From positions 3,432,001-3,496,000 of the forward strand of contig LR746271.1 of the NCBI GenBank assembly GCA_902729315.2: 64,000 nt of DNA, given 5' to 3'. Below the pieces are notes generated by a model. The model saw nothing but the letters and a program-made list of their open reading frames with translations. It searched no databases and was not told where the DNA came from. The stretch is from Spirodela intermedia (Eukaryota; Streptophyta; Magnoliopsida; Alismatales; Araceae). The position numbers and the translations under genes were made by a program. The first letter of the stretch is position 1, and each line of letters begins with the position of its first letter. Positions 13,739 through 26,100 of the stretch are shown here, one piece after another.

Positions 13739-13842
13739 TCCTCATGAAATGTTCACAGAGGTATAAGAAATTGGGTTGGTTGCCGACATTGATGTCTTCT
13801 TTTGCGCAGAAGTCAACATATCACAACCCAGAGATTTTAGTG
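13636..13842 (-). repeat. Tandem partial duplicate of the 3' end of the CID7-like gene
   Basis: This segment repeats 13852-14043 at an offset of about 214 bp. Shared blocks include 'aatgcacatatgtcaacaag', a CT run, 'tcatgaaatgt', 'cagaagtc(t)aacatat' and 'cacaaccc'. On the minus strand it encodes L-W-V-V-I-C-stop, matching the gene's real end L-R-V-V-I-C-stop. The unit therefore comprises the last codons plus about 150 bp of 3' UTR. The copy lies downstream of the true stop and is probably part of the 3' UTR or flank. Confidence 0.8.
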
Positions 13843-14019
13843 AATTTTCAGGGGATTTTAGTAGAGAACTAAATAAGAAATGATTTCTAGTAAATATTAC
13901 AATGCACATATGTCAACAAGATTCTCTCTCTCTCTCTCCCTTCTTTCTCATGAAATGTACAAAGAGGTACAAGAAATCGGGCTGGCTGCCAACAGTGAGG
14001 TCTTCTTCTGCACAGAAGT

Positions 14020-17000
14020 CTAACATATTACAACCCGGAGAAGACCAGGCTGGTCCTCAGAGAACTGCAGGTTCTCATGCAGCAAGTACTGCTGCACTAC
14101 GACCGGGAGCCGCATTTGTGGGCGGGGACTTCGGGTTGGGCCCTCTACCCCCACACACACCATGACTTGAAGACGCCGTCCAGCTGACTTGGCAGTCCTC
14201 CTCAGGATGCTGAGCTCGTGCTTCAGCACGTGGATGGCTTCATTCACGTGGAGCCCATGCAGGTCGATCAGGGGGTTCGGGCCCCTGCAAAAATAAGACA
14301 TAAAGAGATCAATATACGGCAACGATTGCTACAAAATGGAGTGGACACCGATATCAATGGCAGAATATAACTTGCTATACTTCAAATGTCTAAGATTTCT
14401 AGCATCTATTACTTGCAGAGACATGAAATATAAGAAAAGAACAACTAGATATAAAGAGAAGACCAAGTACTAGTTGTTATGGCAACCGACAAGGAACGGA
14501 GTAGGCCTGGATATTCAGCCACAGACTTTTTTTTTTGTTACACTGAAAATGTGGGATTATTCTACCATGCATCATCAGTTATAGAGAAATAAAATATCAG
14601 GAATGACTAATACGATATAAAGGGAAGACCAAGATAGGAATAGTATCTGTCATGTTGGTTAATAAAGAATGGACTACACCTGAATTTGACTTCTTATACC
14701 TTAATGTGGGATTATCCAGAAGGTGCCATCACTTGCAGAGAAATAAATAGAAGAACGAATAACATGGATAGAAATAAAAGACCAAGAACATAGGAGCAGT
14801 AGTCATGGCAATCGCAATAAGAGATGATGTAGACCTGAATAATTAACCACAGAATTTAGCTTGTCGTAACGTGGGATAATTCTAACACGTACAATTATGG
14901 TGGGTATACTGATTTTCTAGGGCTCTCACACAAAGCCAACACAGACAGAATCCACAAGATAGGAAAGGGGCATAGAGTTCAAATAATATGTTGAAGTTTT
15001 ATAGTAGCTGCGCTCGAAACAAATGGACCATAAATGAGATAGGGTCATATATTAAACCATAAAATTTGATGTCTCCTTTAATAGTAGTCATATGATGAAT
15101 GCTGTAATCATGGATTAATTAATATTTAGAATGTAACATTTGACAACCATGTAAAAATCACAACCTTGTTCAAAAGTCAAGGCAAACGACCAACCTCTGC
15201 TGCTGCATTACTTCTCTGGGCTTTTCTTGCACCTCTTTCATCTGGATATTGTACATTTGGCCTTTGGCACCAAGCTCTTTGCCAAGGGTCTTGCTACCAA
15301 TTAAGTAAGCTTGTTTTTCCTGTAAAAGTGTACATGCAGGTGAAAGAAAGAAAAAAAAAAGTCATGAAAATCTTTGATCGATAGCAGACTGCAGAGAAAG
15401 AAAGAATCCACACTTTCTTTCTTACATTAAAAAAAAAAATGAAAATATTTCATCTTGGGCAGTGGGACAACATAAACACTGAAATATATACTCTCATGGG
15501 TTTCTTCTCGAGGAGCATGAGGAGAATCACAAAATGGGCCAAGCTGTTGAGAGAACCATGCGGGATTTCTGCCTCTTTTAACCTCCCCGACATAGAGAAG
15601 AGCATGCTTGGGGTGTTCAGTCCATGGAATGCAAAGACATGCAGAGAGGTGACGAATAGCCTCTCATTCGCTGCATGATAGAATCCAATTTTCTTTCTAA
15701 AAAGAGAAGTAGACGATAATATGAAATAAAACCATTAATTGTTTGGCCTGACACACTGACACAGGGTACACTTTTTCTTTTATTGGAAAAGAGACTGATA
15801 AGACCGATACAAATACAATTTGCTTCATGCATACATCACAACTTGCTCCTTTGACCCCTCATCCTAAAACAGCTATTTTCTTTTTTTCTGCTGTGATATG
15901 CTTATGATTGCAGAACAGATTATACACGAAAACCTTCACAAAGTGAAGAAAAAACAAGACAAGATCTAATTCCTTCTCATGATCACAGTATTTTTTTTAA
16001 TCATCGCAACCTCCTCCTGTTGTCACTGCGACTGTGGTGACTTCTATTCGTATTACCATTCGCAGGAAGAATGAATGTGAACAGAAAAAGAGCCAATATT
16101 TAACGTGTGCATAGCATGACCGTGATTTTTGTGCTCACCCGTTGCTCGTAGAAAGCATTCCTAAGGCGAGCAATATCCTGGGCTTCCTCTCTCATATCCG
16201 AATACATTTGAGCTGAGAAGACAAGGTTATAAGACAAAAGGCAACAAAGGAGAGGGCGGTCCAGACAAATGCGTCACTAAATGCAGAAAATTTTGAAGGA
16301 TGTAGATGAAGATATTACCCACTACATCTCCAGTTTCATGCCATTGTGGAGCAACTGAGGTTTTTCCATAACCACCCAACTTGTCTCCAATGACAGCCTT
16401 CCCAGGGACGTTATATGAGCTCGTTAAGATTTGTGAATTTCTGATCAGGCTGATTCTTGCATCCGTAGAACCATCCCGTTCATACTTCCAATCCTCAGAA
16501 TCCTGAGATCGAGTTTTATGGAAGCTTGGAACGAAATCTCGAGTACCCAGAGGTTCACCAGAGAAGGGGGACTTAAACAAGGAGAAGCCCTCCTTGTCCA
16601 CAAACCGAAACGCATCTTTAGCTTGCTGGAGCTCTTTGCCACCATGCTTTGGCAACCTATTCACATTGTCTGGTACTGAATGTATGTTAAGATCATTTAG
16701 GCTTGGAGCAGATGACGCCTTTGAGCCCATGTTCGGGCTGAAACCAACATCAACTTTGAGCTGCAGCCACAGACCAATCAATTATCTGAAAAAGCACTAA
16801 TTTGGATATGAGCAGGTAGATAACACAGATCTATGCAGCAGAAAGGAAAAGTCAATGACTTTGACTTCAACAATTGGCACTGTACCCTCTAAAGTTACGT
16901 TGCATATCTAGAAAGGGTGTGGGACGGGTCCAAATTCAGAAATTAAAATATGCAGCTATGTACATAATAATGCCTATGTAATCACAGTACGTAAAGCCAT

Positions 17001-18536
17001 TGCCAGGAAGCAGAGCAGAATGAAAGGAAACTTGTCACAGGACGACCAAGTTTTTAAGGGGATTTTGGGTTTCACGAAACCCATTTTTGTATAATGCAAA
17101 GTTTTTTTGACAACAATGCTAACATCTTGCCATTTTAATAAAAACAAGGAGGCACCAGTTGTACAAACTATATAATCTTTTAATAGATGTATCTAACGAT
17201 GCACCAGACAGAAAAGTGAGAGAAAAAATATCATATATATATAATATCGATCCTTATTATCTCCTTTTGTCGCAAACAAGTAACTAATCATCTCAGTTTT
17301 CTTCTGAATTTTAAATGATTTCCACTAATCAGAGACCTCACATTCCTTTGTGAGTCTTGTGTAAGTACATATTACACATAAATATACAATATACAATGTC
17401 AAGAGTACGATATACAATGTTCTTCTATCTATAAATATACGGAAAACTGATTACAAATATAACAACTTACATGTACACAGAAGTTTAGAGTTTAAATAGC
17501 ATAACCTGCTTTACATAAACGACACAAACGAGCAGTGTCCTTGGTTGCTGTTCTTAACATGAAACCCAAAGGTAAAGATATAGGAAATTAGTTGATCAAA
17601 CCTCAGGTAAAGTCATAACGTACAGAACCCCAAAAAGTGAGGTAGCATCACAAAGTCCAAGATCATTAAAGTTCAGGATCCCACTAAGGAATTAATATAT
17701 CATTATGTTGCCAGATTGATAATTCAAAGTTCAGAAAGGCACAAGAAACACACCTCCAGTTGACTTAGCATCTCAATAGTAGAGTTCAAGTCACATCCAT
17801 TTGCATAATACACTTCTGCAAGGCTCTCCAATGCAAAATCAGGGAACTGTGATGACAAGAACTCCACATGTTCTACCGTCATGTTCTCAGATGCACCATG
17901 CTCATTTAACAGACCCTTTAGAAAACCTGCACCTGGATCCCCACTATACTGGCCCCCATCCCTACAGTTAGTAAGATGCCAACTATCATTCATGAACTGC
18001 TTATCCAAGTTATTGGTTCTTGAATGCAAGAGGGGAGTTGACGAATAATCTTCAATAGCAGGACGACCAGCATAATCCGTTTTTTCCTTTAAACTTTTCT
18101 GCTCACTGCCTTGAGGTGAGATTTCCAGCTGCTTGCCCAAAATATGGCTGTCATTGGTCATAGAAAATATAGGTGGTTTAACCCCATCATTAATGGACAA
18201 ACCTGCATGTGAAAGGTCAGAACGTGCTTGGAAGTCCTCTTCGCCCATGACATTGAAATCAGGGGTGATATCATCAGGTAATTGGCAGTGCCAGAACTGG
18301 TACGCTTCATCATCAGAGTGATTTGAAACATTGGACATGGATCGATGCAAGACTGTTTTCCTAGAGGTTCCAGGGACCTCCATTCTTGCCACGTCAACAT
18401 TCCTGTTGTTTGCAGGCAGAGATCTAAGAGCAGAAGGCACAAACTCTGCAGCATTCGGATTCAAACTCGTCGCCTTGTTTGGTGAAGTTAATCTTGCATC
18501 TCCACTGCTTAAGAAACTTTTGCTAGATGAACTCAT
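14020..18536 (-). CDS. CID7-like PAM2-CUE-DUF1771-SMR domain protein
   Basis: Five coding exons join in frame: 18536-17754, 16760-16319, 16212-16139, 15319-15195 and 14284-14020. All introns have GT/AG ends, and the total is 1689 bp (562 aa). Residues 24-37 form a PAM2 motif (SLNPNAAEFVPSAL), which in this family binds the MLLE domain of poly(A)-binding protein. Residues about 219-261 form a CUE ubiquitin-binding-like domain. Residues about 410-475 are DUF1771 (MYSDMREEAQDIARLRNAFY). Residues about 480-562 are an SMR domain beginning IDLHGLH. Length and domain order match plant CTC-interacting domain proteins CID5-CID7, closest to CID7 (about 567 aa in Arabidopsis), which act in cytoplasmic mRNA metabolism. 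Two oddities stand out. The SMR core that is usually GTGHHTxGxRTPARLP reads GVEGPTRSPRPQMRLP, and the usual linker between DUF1771 and SMR is almost absent. The domain assignment is firm; activity of the SMR domain is uncertain. Confidence 0.9.
14370..14900. repeat. Three degenerate tandem repeats (about 165-bp unit) in the last intron
   Basis: The intron between the last two coding exons contains three successive units. Each carries 'agaccaag' (14461, 14627, 14791 region), a 'ggcaa.cg.aa..a' segment, and a 'gtgggat.attc' block preceded by 'acttgcagag'-like sequence. Unit spacing is about 165 bp, and the copies are well diverged. No coding function is apparent. Confidence 0.7.
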
Positions 18537-19709
18537 GCTTGACGGAAACTAAGAAAAGATATTACCTATATATAAGGTATAATAGAAGAAATCTACCATA
18601 AGATAATTATCCCAACCCTGAAAATCAATATGGAAAAAAGAAACAGTTAATATTAGGAAAACTCTGCACACAGGACAAAAACTCCATATCTAAGTATCAT
18701 TTTGGTCGAAGATGGAAGTTATGGCATGTTCTGAAACCTTGTAGTTAAATCCTTCGGGAGTTGATTTCAGATGCTGAAATAAATTAGAACTGGCGGTTAA
18801 ACAATAATTCCTAGGTTCCATTGGATTCAAACAAAAAAACACCTGCTAAAGCCAGGCTTCATGAATGTAATATAGAGAACACCACATACTGAAAGTTTTA
18901 AAGAATATTTTATGCATATAAACGATGTTATTGACCAGATCAGACTCACTACCGAATGATTACCCCTGACACAACTGACATGCGTCCCTGAGCCCTGGAT
19001 CCCATTGTGGTCATTTTATTTTTAGGTATGAGTGGGTGTCCCCTTAGCCTGCAATGAGTCCCCTATAATTGTCAGCAGATTTTAATATGGGAGATGAGTG
19101 ACTATATCCTCATTCCTATTTGTCAGTAAAGACTTGTTTTCCCTTATCACATTCTTTATTAATCTTCACTTTGATTCTTAATAGGACTGCATAAACGGTT
19201 AAGCATACAATGGCTTCAAGTCTAGATCACTGGAGACTTCACAAAATTCTCTCTTTTCATATGCACATGCCAGCATATCTCTTTGCGATTTCTCCATTTT
19301 CCACTTCATTCCCTCTGCTTATTTAGCCAGGCACCCTTAAGAGTAATCACAACTCTCTTTCTGCCATTGCAATTTCACTCTACCTACATCATAGACAATT
19401 CTACCACTGTACCTTGAGTTCTATTTCTTCTCATACATCTCTTTCCTTTCTTCATCTGCTCTCCATTGCTGCCACTGACCCCATTGTTCAGTTGTTCTTC
19501 TGTATCATCTACTGCCTCCTATTTTCTCTAGCTCTACTCCATTTTCGGCATTTATCTACTTAATTGTTTGTCACAATAAAAGAAAAGACCCAAACTCTTA
19601 TAAAATTCATCGTAAGATTTCATTTTCGGCACCCTATATCTAACAGTCTTTTGTGACCCATGAAGTTCCTTCCTATATGAGAAAAAGTTTCATTTCTTTA
19701 TACTTTGGT

Positions 19710-20400
19710 TCATTTGTTCTCTGATGATGCCCAATTTCAACTCAATTTAGGTGGACCAAAGGCCCAGGATGATGCAGCTCAGTTTCAGCTCAATTCAAGT
19801 GGACTAGAGGCCTAGGATGCATGAAGATACAATTCGGCCCAAATTCAGTTCAAGATGGCCCAATAGGAGATTTGGACATATTTTAATGCGTCAAAATCTC
19901 AATTCCCACATTTCGTCTTATTTCTCACGTTTTTCATAATTTCAAATAATCCCCTTAAACTGTTAAGGGCATTCTACTAGAGCACTCCTTTTTCTAAGGG
20001 GCGTTTTTAATAGATTTCTTCTTTTCTAAGTTAGTTGCAACTAAATTTTGGCCTATAAAAGACCTCCCTTTGTAGCCCCAGAGGCATTTATATTTTCATC
20101 AATCTAGTTTCAAGTTCCCTCAGTCTCTAGAGGTTCTCTATCTCTACTAATGGATTCCAACATCCCTGTGGACTCGAGGACTTTTTTTTGATCTTGTGGA
20201 TCCAAGTTAAGGAATCTATTCATTTTGAGAGCTCAAGGTGATGAATTTTTAACAAAATCACATTCGCTGTGGACTCAAAGTCTTGATTCTGCTTCAAAAA
20301 TACTCAGACAAAGTTGAACGTGATTAAATCAAATCATCAATTCTTCTAGTTTCTGTTGCATCATTCTCCCACATCCTTTTTTTTCCCGCTGCCCTTCATG
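19710..20400 (+). mobile_element. Possible old LTR-type remnant inside the leader intron
   Basis: The stretch contains repeated 'gatgcagctcagtttcagct'-type text. A TATA box ('ggcctataaaagacctcc', near 20050) is followed by 'tgtagccccagaggcattta'. This TATA plus 'tgtagccc' arrangement is common in the U3/R region of plant LTR retrotransposons. No termini or target-site duplication were found, so the call is tentative. Confidence 0.3.
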
Positions 20401-21477
20401 GTGATGTTACTAGCTTCTATTTAGTTATTCTTCTTGTTTGGCCCCTGCTTTGTTAGTCAAATGTTTAGATATGCCCCTCATTCATCTTAATTTTCTACCG
20501 CTATCTTCTTTCTTTTTCGTATTTTAGAAGAAAACAGCCAAGCAAAGAGAGAATTATCGAGGGGACCCCCCAAAATGATCACATATCCTTCTTCTAAACT
20601 GGACCTAATAAGATTAGGACCGGAGCAATCCAAACACCAGACCAGGCTGGACTTATCTTCTAAACTAGAGGCTTATTTTATAGGCTAGTCAAAGGCCCTT
20701 TTGGCTATTGTCTGTATGAAAAATCAGAGGTCTGGCCTCCCTTGATTTCCTTTTTGTTTGTTCCAGACTCGGACCTGAAAATCAAGCCCAGCCCAGAGGC
20801 TTTCATCTGGGCTATGTGCTTAGAGATTCCAATAAAACATAGAGATTTCATTTTCTATGGTCTTCACCTAATACAGCTTTCCGGTGTCCGTAGAGATCCC
20901 TCCCTTGGTTAGAAGTTCCATTTTGCCTACACCTCTGTCTATCTCTCCCATTTCCAAGAGGAACACTGCACAAAGGAACCCGCATGGGCAGAAAAATAGT
21001 CTGTACGGTTCATAATTACTCAGTAATGGTTTAGCCATGCACGAGCATCGTTCATTTTAACAGAGGGAATCGGAAGTAGACAGCTTCCTCCGAGTCTCCT
21101 GCAACCGAAACTCACATTTATAAAGATAAACTCGCAGAAGGATAACCTAATATTTGTAGTCAGCGGTCTCGAAGGAATAGAAGAGTTGAAACGGAGAAGA
21201 GAAAGAGCCACAACAGGAGCTCAGACAGAGATCCCAGATCGGATGCGAAAACCAGAAATACGAACTACGGGGGCGGTCATTCGTCCAGTAAATCAAGGGA
21301 TATTGATGATTAGCAAAGGATGAGGAAACAGGAGGAATGAAGAGATCTAGAGAAAACATAAAGAACAAAGTCTGTGCGTCTAACAGGAGATCGAACAAAA
21401 TGAAATTGGAAGAAATAACCCAAAGGGAACGAAGAAAAACACCAAAATTATCCATCAGTAACGCGGATTCGGTCACG

Positions 21478-21496
21478 AGAGAGAGAGAGAGAGAGG
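21478..21496. repeat. (GA)n microsatellite next to the 5'-UTR donor
   Basis: A short GAGA run lies in the intron just 3' (minus strand) of the leader-exon donor. It reads as CTCTCT on the transcribed strand. Confidence 0.8.
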
Positions 21497-21510
21497 CGGG
21501 GTCATCTTAC

Positions 21511-21990
21511 CTTTTCTAAGCTCGACGAGTGGGAAAACGGAGAGGAACGGATCCATAACACGGAGAGGCTAAGGTCACGGAGTTTCTTCTCTAACCCCCT
21601 TCTCCTCTCCTCTCACTTTCTCTCTCCCTCCCTTCTCCTCCTCCTCCCCCACCTGCTCTCTGCCCACGCCTTCTTCGACCTGCTCCTCTCCCCCGCTCAC
21701 CTCCCCCGCAGTGGCCCCCGACGTCGCGCTTGCTCCCCCCGCTGTTGCTGGGCTTTGAGGGCACGCCAGCGCCACAGAAAATGCGCCAGGGAAGAATTAC
21801 AGCGAGAAACAGCTCCCCTAAATGGGAACCCCCACCCACACCCTCTCGCAGATCCCCTCACACCGTAGCTGACCTCCTCGCCACTCAATTTCACAGGACA
21901 AGACGAGAGAGAGAGACCAGAGACTATTAACACCTTGCACTTCCGACGACTTTTCTGGGTTCGTCAGGGCGGCGACTTTATTTCCCCCAT
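21511..21990 (-). promoter_or_regulatory. 5'-UTR exon and core promoter of the CID7-like gene
   Basis: This is a GC-rich island in an AT-rich setting. The lower part (21511 to about 21700) is purine-rich on the minus strand. Around 21900-21950 the minus strand carries a CTCTCTCTC pyrimidine patch, as often seen near plant transcription starts. The donor at 21511/21510 ends the exon. An AT-rich 'atttatgggg' at about 21990 on the minus strand is a weak TATA candidate. The exact start is not determinable from sequence. Open frames on both strands here are compositional. Confidence 0.5.
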
Positions 21991-23239
21991 AAATGTGTCA
22001 TAAATTACGACAAATTCACATTTTTACTGCTTTTTCTTCTCCTCAAACCACATCCAACTCCCATTTATTGGCCATTCCGTTCGTATTTCACCTTCGCTCC
22101 ATCCCTCCCTCCCTCTCATTCAGTCACCCTACTCGAGTTAAGCCCAGCCCTAGCTAACCTATCCATGATAACCATGCCCTTATTCTAATTCGTACTACGA
22201 CCACCCCCCCCCCCCACACTCTCTCACCTCTCACTAGTATAGCTTACCTCGGTTTCCAAGAGCTGTTACTTTTGCAGGGCAATGCGTTGAACACAAAATT
22301 TACGCCCACATTTCATATGATTCCACCACTATTCATATGGTGGACATCAGTCAGAAAGCATGCATTTTATGCATACACTAGCCTAGAGACAACTAGAAGG
22401 GCATCAAGTTTCTTGGATCCAAAAGTTGATGCAGCTCAAGAATATGAATGGAAAGGGAATGCCCAATGGCTTTGGGAAACTAGCACAAAATCACATGCAT
22501 AGCAACATTTTTGGTTTTTGTCTTAATGTCTGGATTCAACATCTACACTCATAAAAAACGTACCCAATTATACACAAAAACCTACAAGTAGATATGAATA
22601 AAATATAATGGTTATAAAATAATCTTCATAACATGAATTCATTTTCGAGACATGAATATCAAATGGTACATTTTGGCTTTAAGAGCCATTCATATTTAAT
22701 GACCAAATATTGAATTATTATTCCCAATACAACATGTTGACCCTTGTAAAAGTCCCATTCAAAGCTCATAGCCAATATTGCCGATAATTGACCATTTTCT
22801 TGGTTTAAGAATAGTCAACTCTCATATACTAGTTCAAATCTCTCACGTAATGGGTCAATTTTCTCCTTACTTGGTCTAAGCACATAAACAAGAAGATAGT
22901 GAGTAGTATGAGAATTAACCTTATATGATCATAATTTTATGGATTAGTTTATCTCTCTTGTCATGTTGTAAGTGATCATCTGGATGAAAAGTTAGCCAAT
23001 GGAGGAAGAGGGATATTGAAAAGAGAGGAAGGGGGATTAGAGAGAGAGAGAGGGACAAAATGATGATAAGAGGAAAGGGAACAAGGTCTCCTACCCACAA
23101 TGAGTGGATTCCCTCCTATATACTTGGTAGTCACTTTGTGCACAGACATCACCCACCTAACAAAACTAGCATATATTGCTGAATTTTGGAATCTCAAATA
23201 AGTTTTGAAGTTGACAAAAGAGTACAATGACAAAAAGGG
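21991..23239. other. Intergenic DNA between the CID7-like gene and the plastid-like insertion
   Basis: A C homopolymer of about 13 bases starts near 22205. No gene was recognised. The open frames at 22272-22502 and 22976-23233 have no family resemblance. Confidence 0.4.
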
Positions 23240-23515
23240 TCTTTTTTACATTCTATTATAGTTTGATGCATCAATGGCAATATTTCAGATTGCAAGAAGG
23301 ATGGCTAGAGATTTCATGTAAAAATACCAGCCCCTCTCAGTTCATAAAAAAAGGATATTGTAATTTATTGATCCCATAGATTATTCCTTTTAGTACTATT
23401 CACAGAAAGGAGGAGCCGTATGAGATGAAAATCTCACATATGGTTCTGGAAGGGGGGTTCTTTGAATAGAATGACGACCGTAATTGATGTTGGCTCATAT
23501 CAAGTTTACATAAAA
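23240..23515 (+). other. Plastid-derived fragment with group II intron domain V/VI (NUPT, ycf3-like)
   Basis: The segment has 'ttgatcccatagattattc', then 'gaggagccgtatgagatg', 'aaaatctcac' and 'atggttctgg', the signature of group II intron domain V in chloroplast genes. It continues 'ttctttgaatagaatgacga' and 'gatgttggctca'. The last part resembles the junction of ycf3 intron 1 with exon 2, which reads 'gatgtcggctca' in plastids. The strand opposite the 'gagccgta' arm has become 'tatggttc' rather than 'tacggttc', so the copy is decaying. It is a nuclear plastid insertion, not an active intron. Confidence 0.6.
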
Positions 23516-24859
23516 AATGGCACATATACGTAAAAAATGGCTCATAAATGCACTTGAGGAAAGAGATTTAGTGGAGAGAATTTCTAAAAGTTGGTTGACA
23601 TTTGGTCTTTAGATCTAGCTTTTAGTCCTTAACAATTTGTATATATTGAGCTCAAAGTATTATTGAAATAAGGGTTTTCAAAGAATGTGGTGTTGCAAAC
23701 TACCACAAATGGCCCACAAATGCAAGCCATAAAAAGACTTTTTTGATGGCACCTTCAAAGCACAAGCATAAATTCCTATTGTGTTGTTTGTCGTTAAAAT
23801 GACTAATTATCTTGTTCAACATATGATAAAATATTAACATTTTCTAATACAATTATTGAGCTTTATGGATAAGTAGATTGTAATTTTTAATTTATTGAAT
23901 GTTTTTAGAGCTTACCAATGCAGTGGTCAATTCTGCTAGGTTTTTTCTCTCAATCTTCTTTTGAGTTTATGCTAGGCATCACTAACTAGAGATTGTTTTT
24001 CCCAATAATATGCAGTGGTCAATTCTGAGCTCATAACCAGCAGTCTCATGACCTATGGGCATAGAACCTATTTAAGGTCCTAAGTTCGCTTCCCCTTCAA
24101 GAACTAGTGCACTTTCATTAATATTTAGAAGTCAAATCCTTTCTAAGTGGGCTGGCCCAATTAAAGTTTTCATAGAGAACATCAAGAAAGTCAAAAATAA
24201 TAAACTTCTAGTTATGTTTGAAGATTATTCTAATTCTTCTGGATTCAAAAATCTAAATTATCTTATGTCAATTCAATGATCGATGATCGCTTAGCTTGTG
24301 CAGGTAAGATTTGATTTTCATTCTTCCAAGACTTTCATCAAGTCAATTGGTGTCAAAGTTTGGTTCTAAGTCATAAATTCGCCTATGTGAAGATTGTCGG
24401 ATTTAAGGCCACACAAAGATCAAGAAGGCAGGGTTGAATTAATTCAATTCTCATTTTTATTGGAAGTCAATTGTTCTAATATTTATTAATTTATTCTCCT
24501 AATTATTAGATTATAATTGATATCTTAGATGTAGATCTTAATTTTTTTTTTAATTATGATGATTTGGCCCCATGTCTACTCCACTTTACCAAGAACACCC
24601 AATGCTTCACTTCCATTAATTACTTAGTGTACACCTGCTGATTGCAATGACTCATTTCTCATAGAATCTCAAGCCAAAGTTCTCTCTAGATTTACAACTC
24701 TACATACACTAAAGCTAATTACATGAATCAGCTCCCTTTATGTGATAACCATAACTTATCAGAAAATTTATTCTAAGAAATTAAATAAAAAAATTATCAA
24801 AGATATTTCACAAAAGTTGAAGAAATAAATCATTATCAAAATTTGATGAAGTGATAATT
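23516..24859. other. AT-rich intergenic DNA, no gene seen
   Basis: Nothing coding was recognised. A stretch near 24020-24110 ends in 'aggtcctaagttcgcttccc', vaguely like a tRNA-derived SINE box B, but no A box or poly(A) tail could be fitted. Confidence 0.4.
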
Positions 24860-26100
24860 ATTGGAACTATAGGGCTTGGTAAAAGACCAAGATGAAAGGG
24901 TGAATTGAGATTTCTATGATTTCTAGTGATTTTTTTATTTAATCTATAATTACATATAAGTATCACTAGATGCATCGACACACATGTCTTCTCAACTCTC
25001 TCACTAAGAACATTAGAATTTTTATATTAATTCACTCCTCACATAGCTATATCTAGTCCCAGATGAAACTTGTCTCTACTATTCATTAATTTCCTAAAGA
25101 ATTACGCATTGACTTTCATGATATTACAAACCCAAGTACCTCACATTCATCTCCTTGGATAATCACTGCTTCCTAGACTAAATATCACTAGAAGCACTTT
25201 GTATCTTCACCCAAATCACTCTCCCATCATCACCCAATTATCTTAGGGCTTGATGCACAGAAAAACTATGATGATGGAGTTGATCATTTTGCCAAAATCA
25301 GCTAGGGAAGAAGATGCAATGTTATTGTGCATCATTAATATGTATGACTAGAAGAGCTTGATGTTCTCACTTGAATCTTCATGTATTCAATCACCTTATG
25401 ATGCAGAAACTTTTCCTATAAGTTAACCTTCATCTTTTAATAATTTTCAAATTTTACCAAATCCTAATTTTTTGACAACCTCTTTGAAAAACTTATCATT
25501 TTATAGAATGCACAGTAGTGACCTTTGGACCTTATTCAAAAAATTATCATTTTCCACATAAACATCTCACCTATCACCATTGAGATGCTCTATTCGAAAT
25601 TTGAATATATTTCGTTTTCTGATTTTATTCTTGATTTACTCCACATGAAATCTTAAGGAAGATGGAAATCACCATTTCTAAATTTTAAAAGTACATAATA
25701 TGATTAGAGAAATATGTATTCAAAGATAAGATAATTCGTATGATTTGCTTATACCCATTTAACTATATACATATACTTTCATTGGAAGATAATTCTTCAG
25801 CTGATATTCTTTGTTGAATGCAAGAATTCATACATTGGATTCGATCGTTAGTGATAGAATCATAAAATCAATAATGATATTTCATATAATAACTTCGTTG
25901 AATGTATTAAATATATAAGACATTTGTAACATATATAAACCAAGCATTTATATTTATTAATTACATATCAATAAATTTCACTTTTCATTATTAAAACCAA
26001 GGTTACCAGCAATAATTTAATTGCATCTTATTTTTCATTTACTTTTCATATCTAAAAGCTATTTGAATTATGAAGGCTTTGTCACTGAAATCAAGGTGAG
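24860..26100 (+). repeat. Dispersed AT-rich repeat, copy B (possible Copia LTR)
   Basis: This is the inverted partner of 7080-8036. The start near 24862 ('attggaactataggg', then 'agggtgaattgagatttc') matches the minus-strand start of copy A. Matching blocks continue through 'agaagagcttgatgttct' (25350), 'gcttatacccattt' (25748) and 'gatattctttgttgaatgca' (25802). The copies are well diverged. No target-site duplication or coding region was identified. Confidence 0.6.

Larger units (their letters stand above)
18549..21510 (-). other. Leader intron (2962 bp) in the 5' UTR of the CID7-like gene
   Basis: On the minus strand, a strong donor GAAAAG|GTAAGATG at 21511/21510 pairs with an acceptor TTTTCTTAG at 18549, 12 bases before the ATG at 18536. 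Long first introns in the leader are common in plant genes. The interior is non-coding and includes a likely old transposon piece (19710-20400). The splice pairing is inferred from site quality and from the GC-rich exon-like block above 21511. No transcript was available. Confidence 0.65.

Noticed and set aside
24020-24110. tRNA-derived SINE
   Set aside because: A weak box B-like string is present, but no box A, tail or flanking duplication was found.
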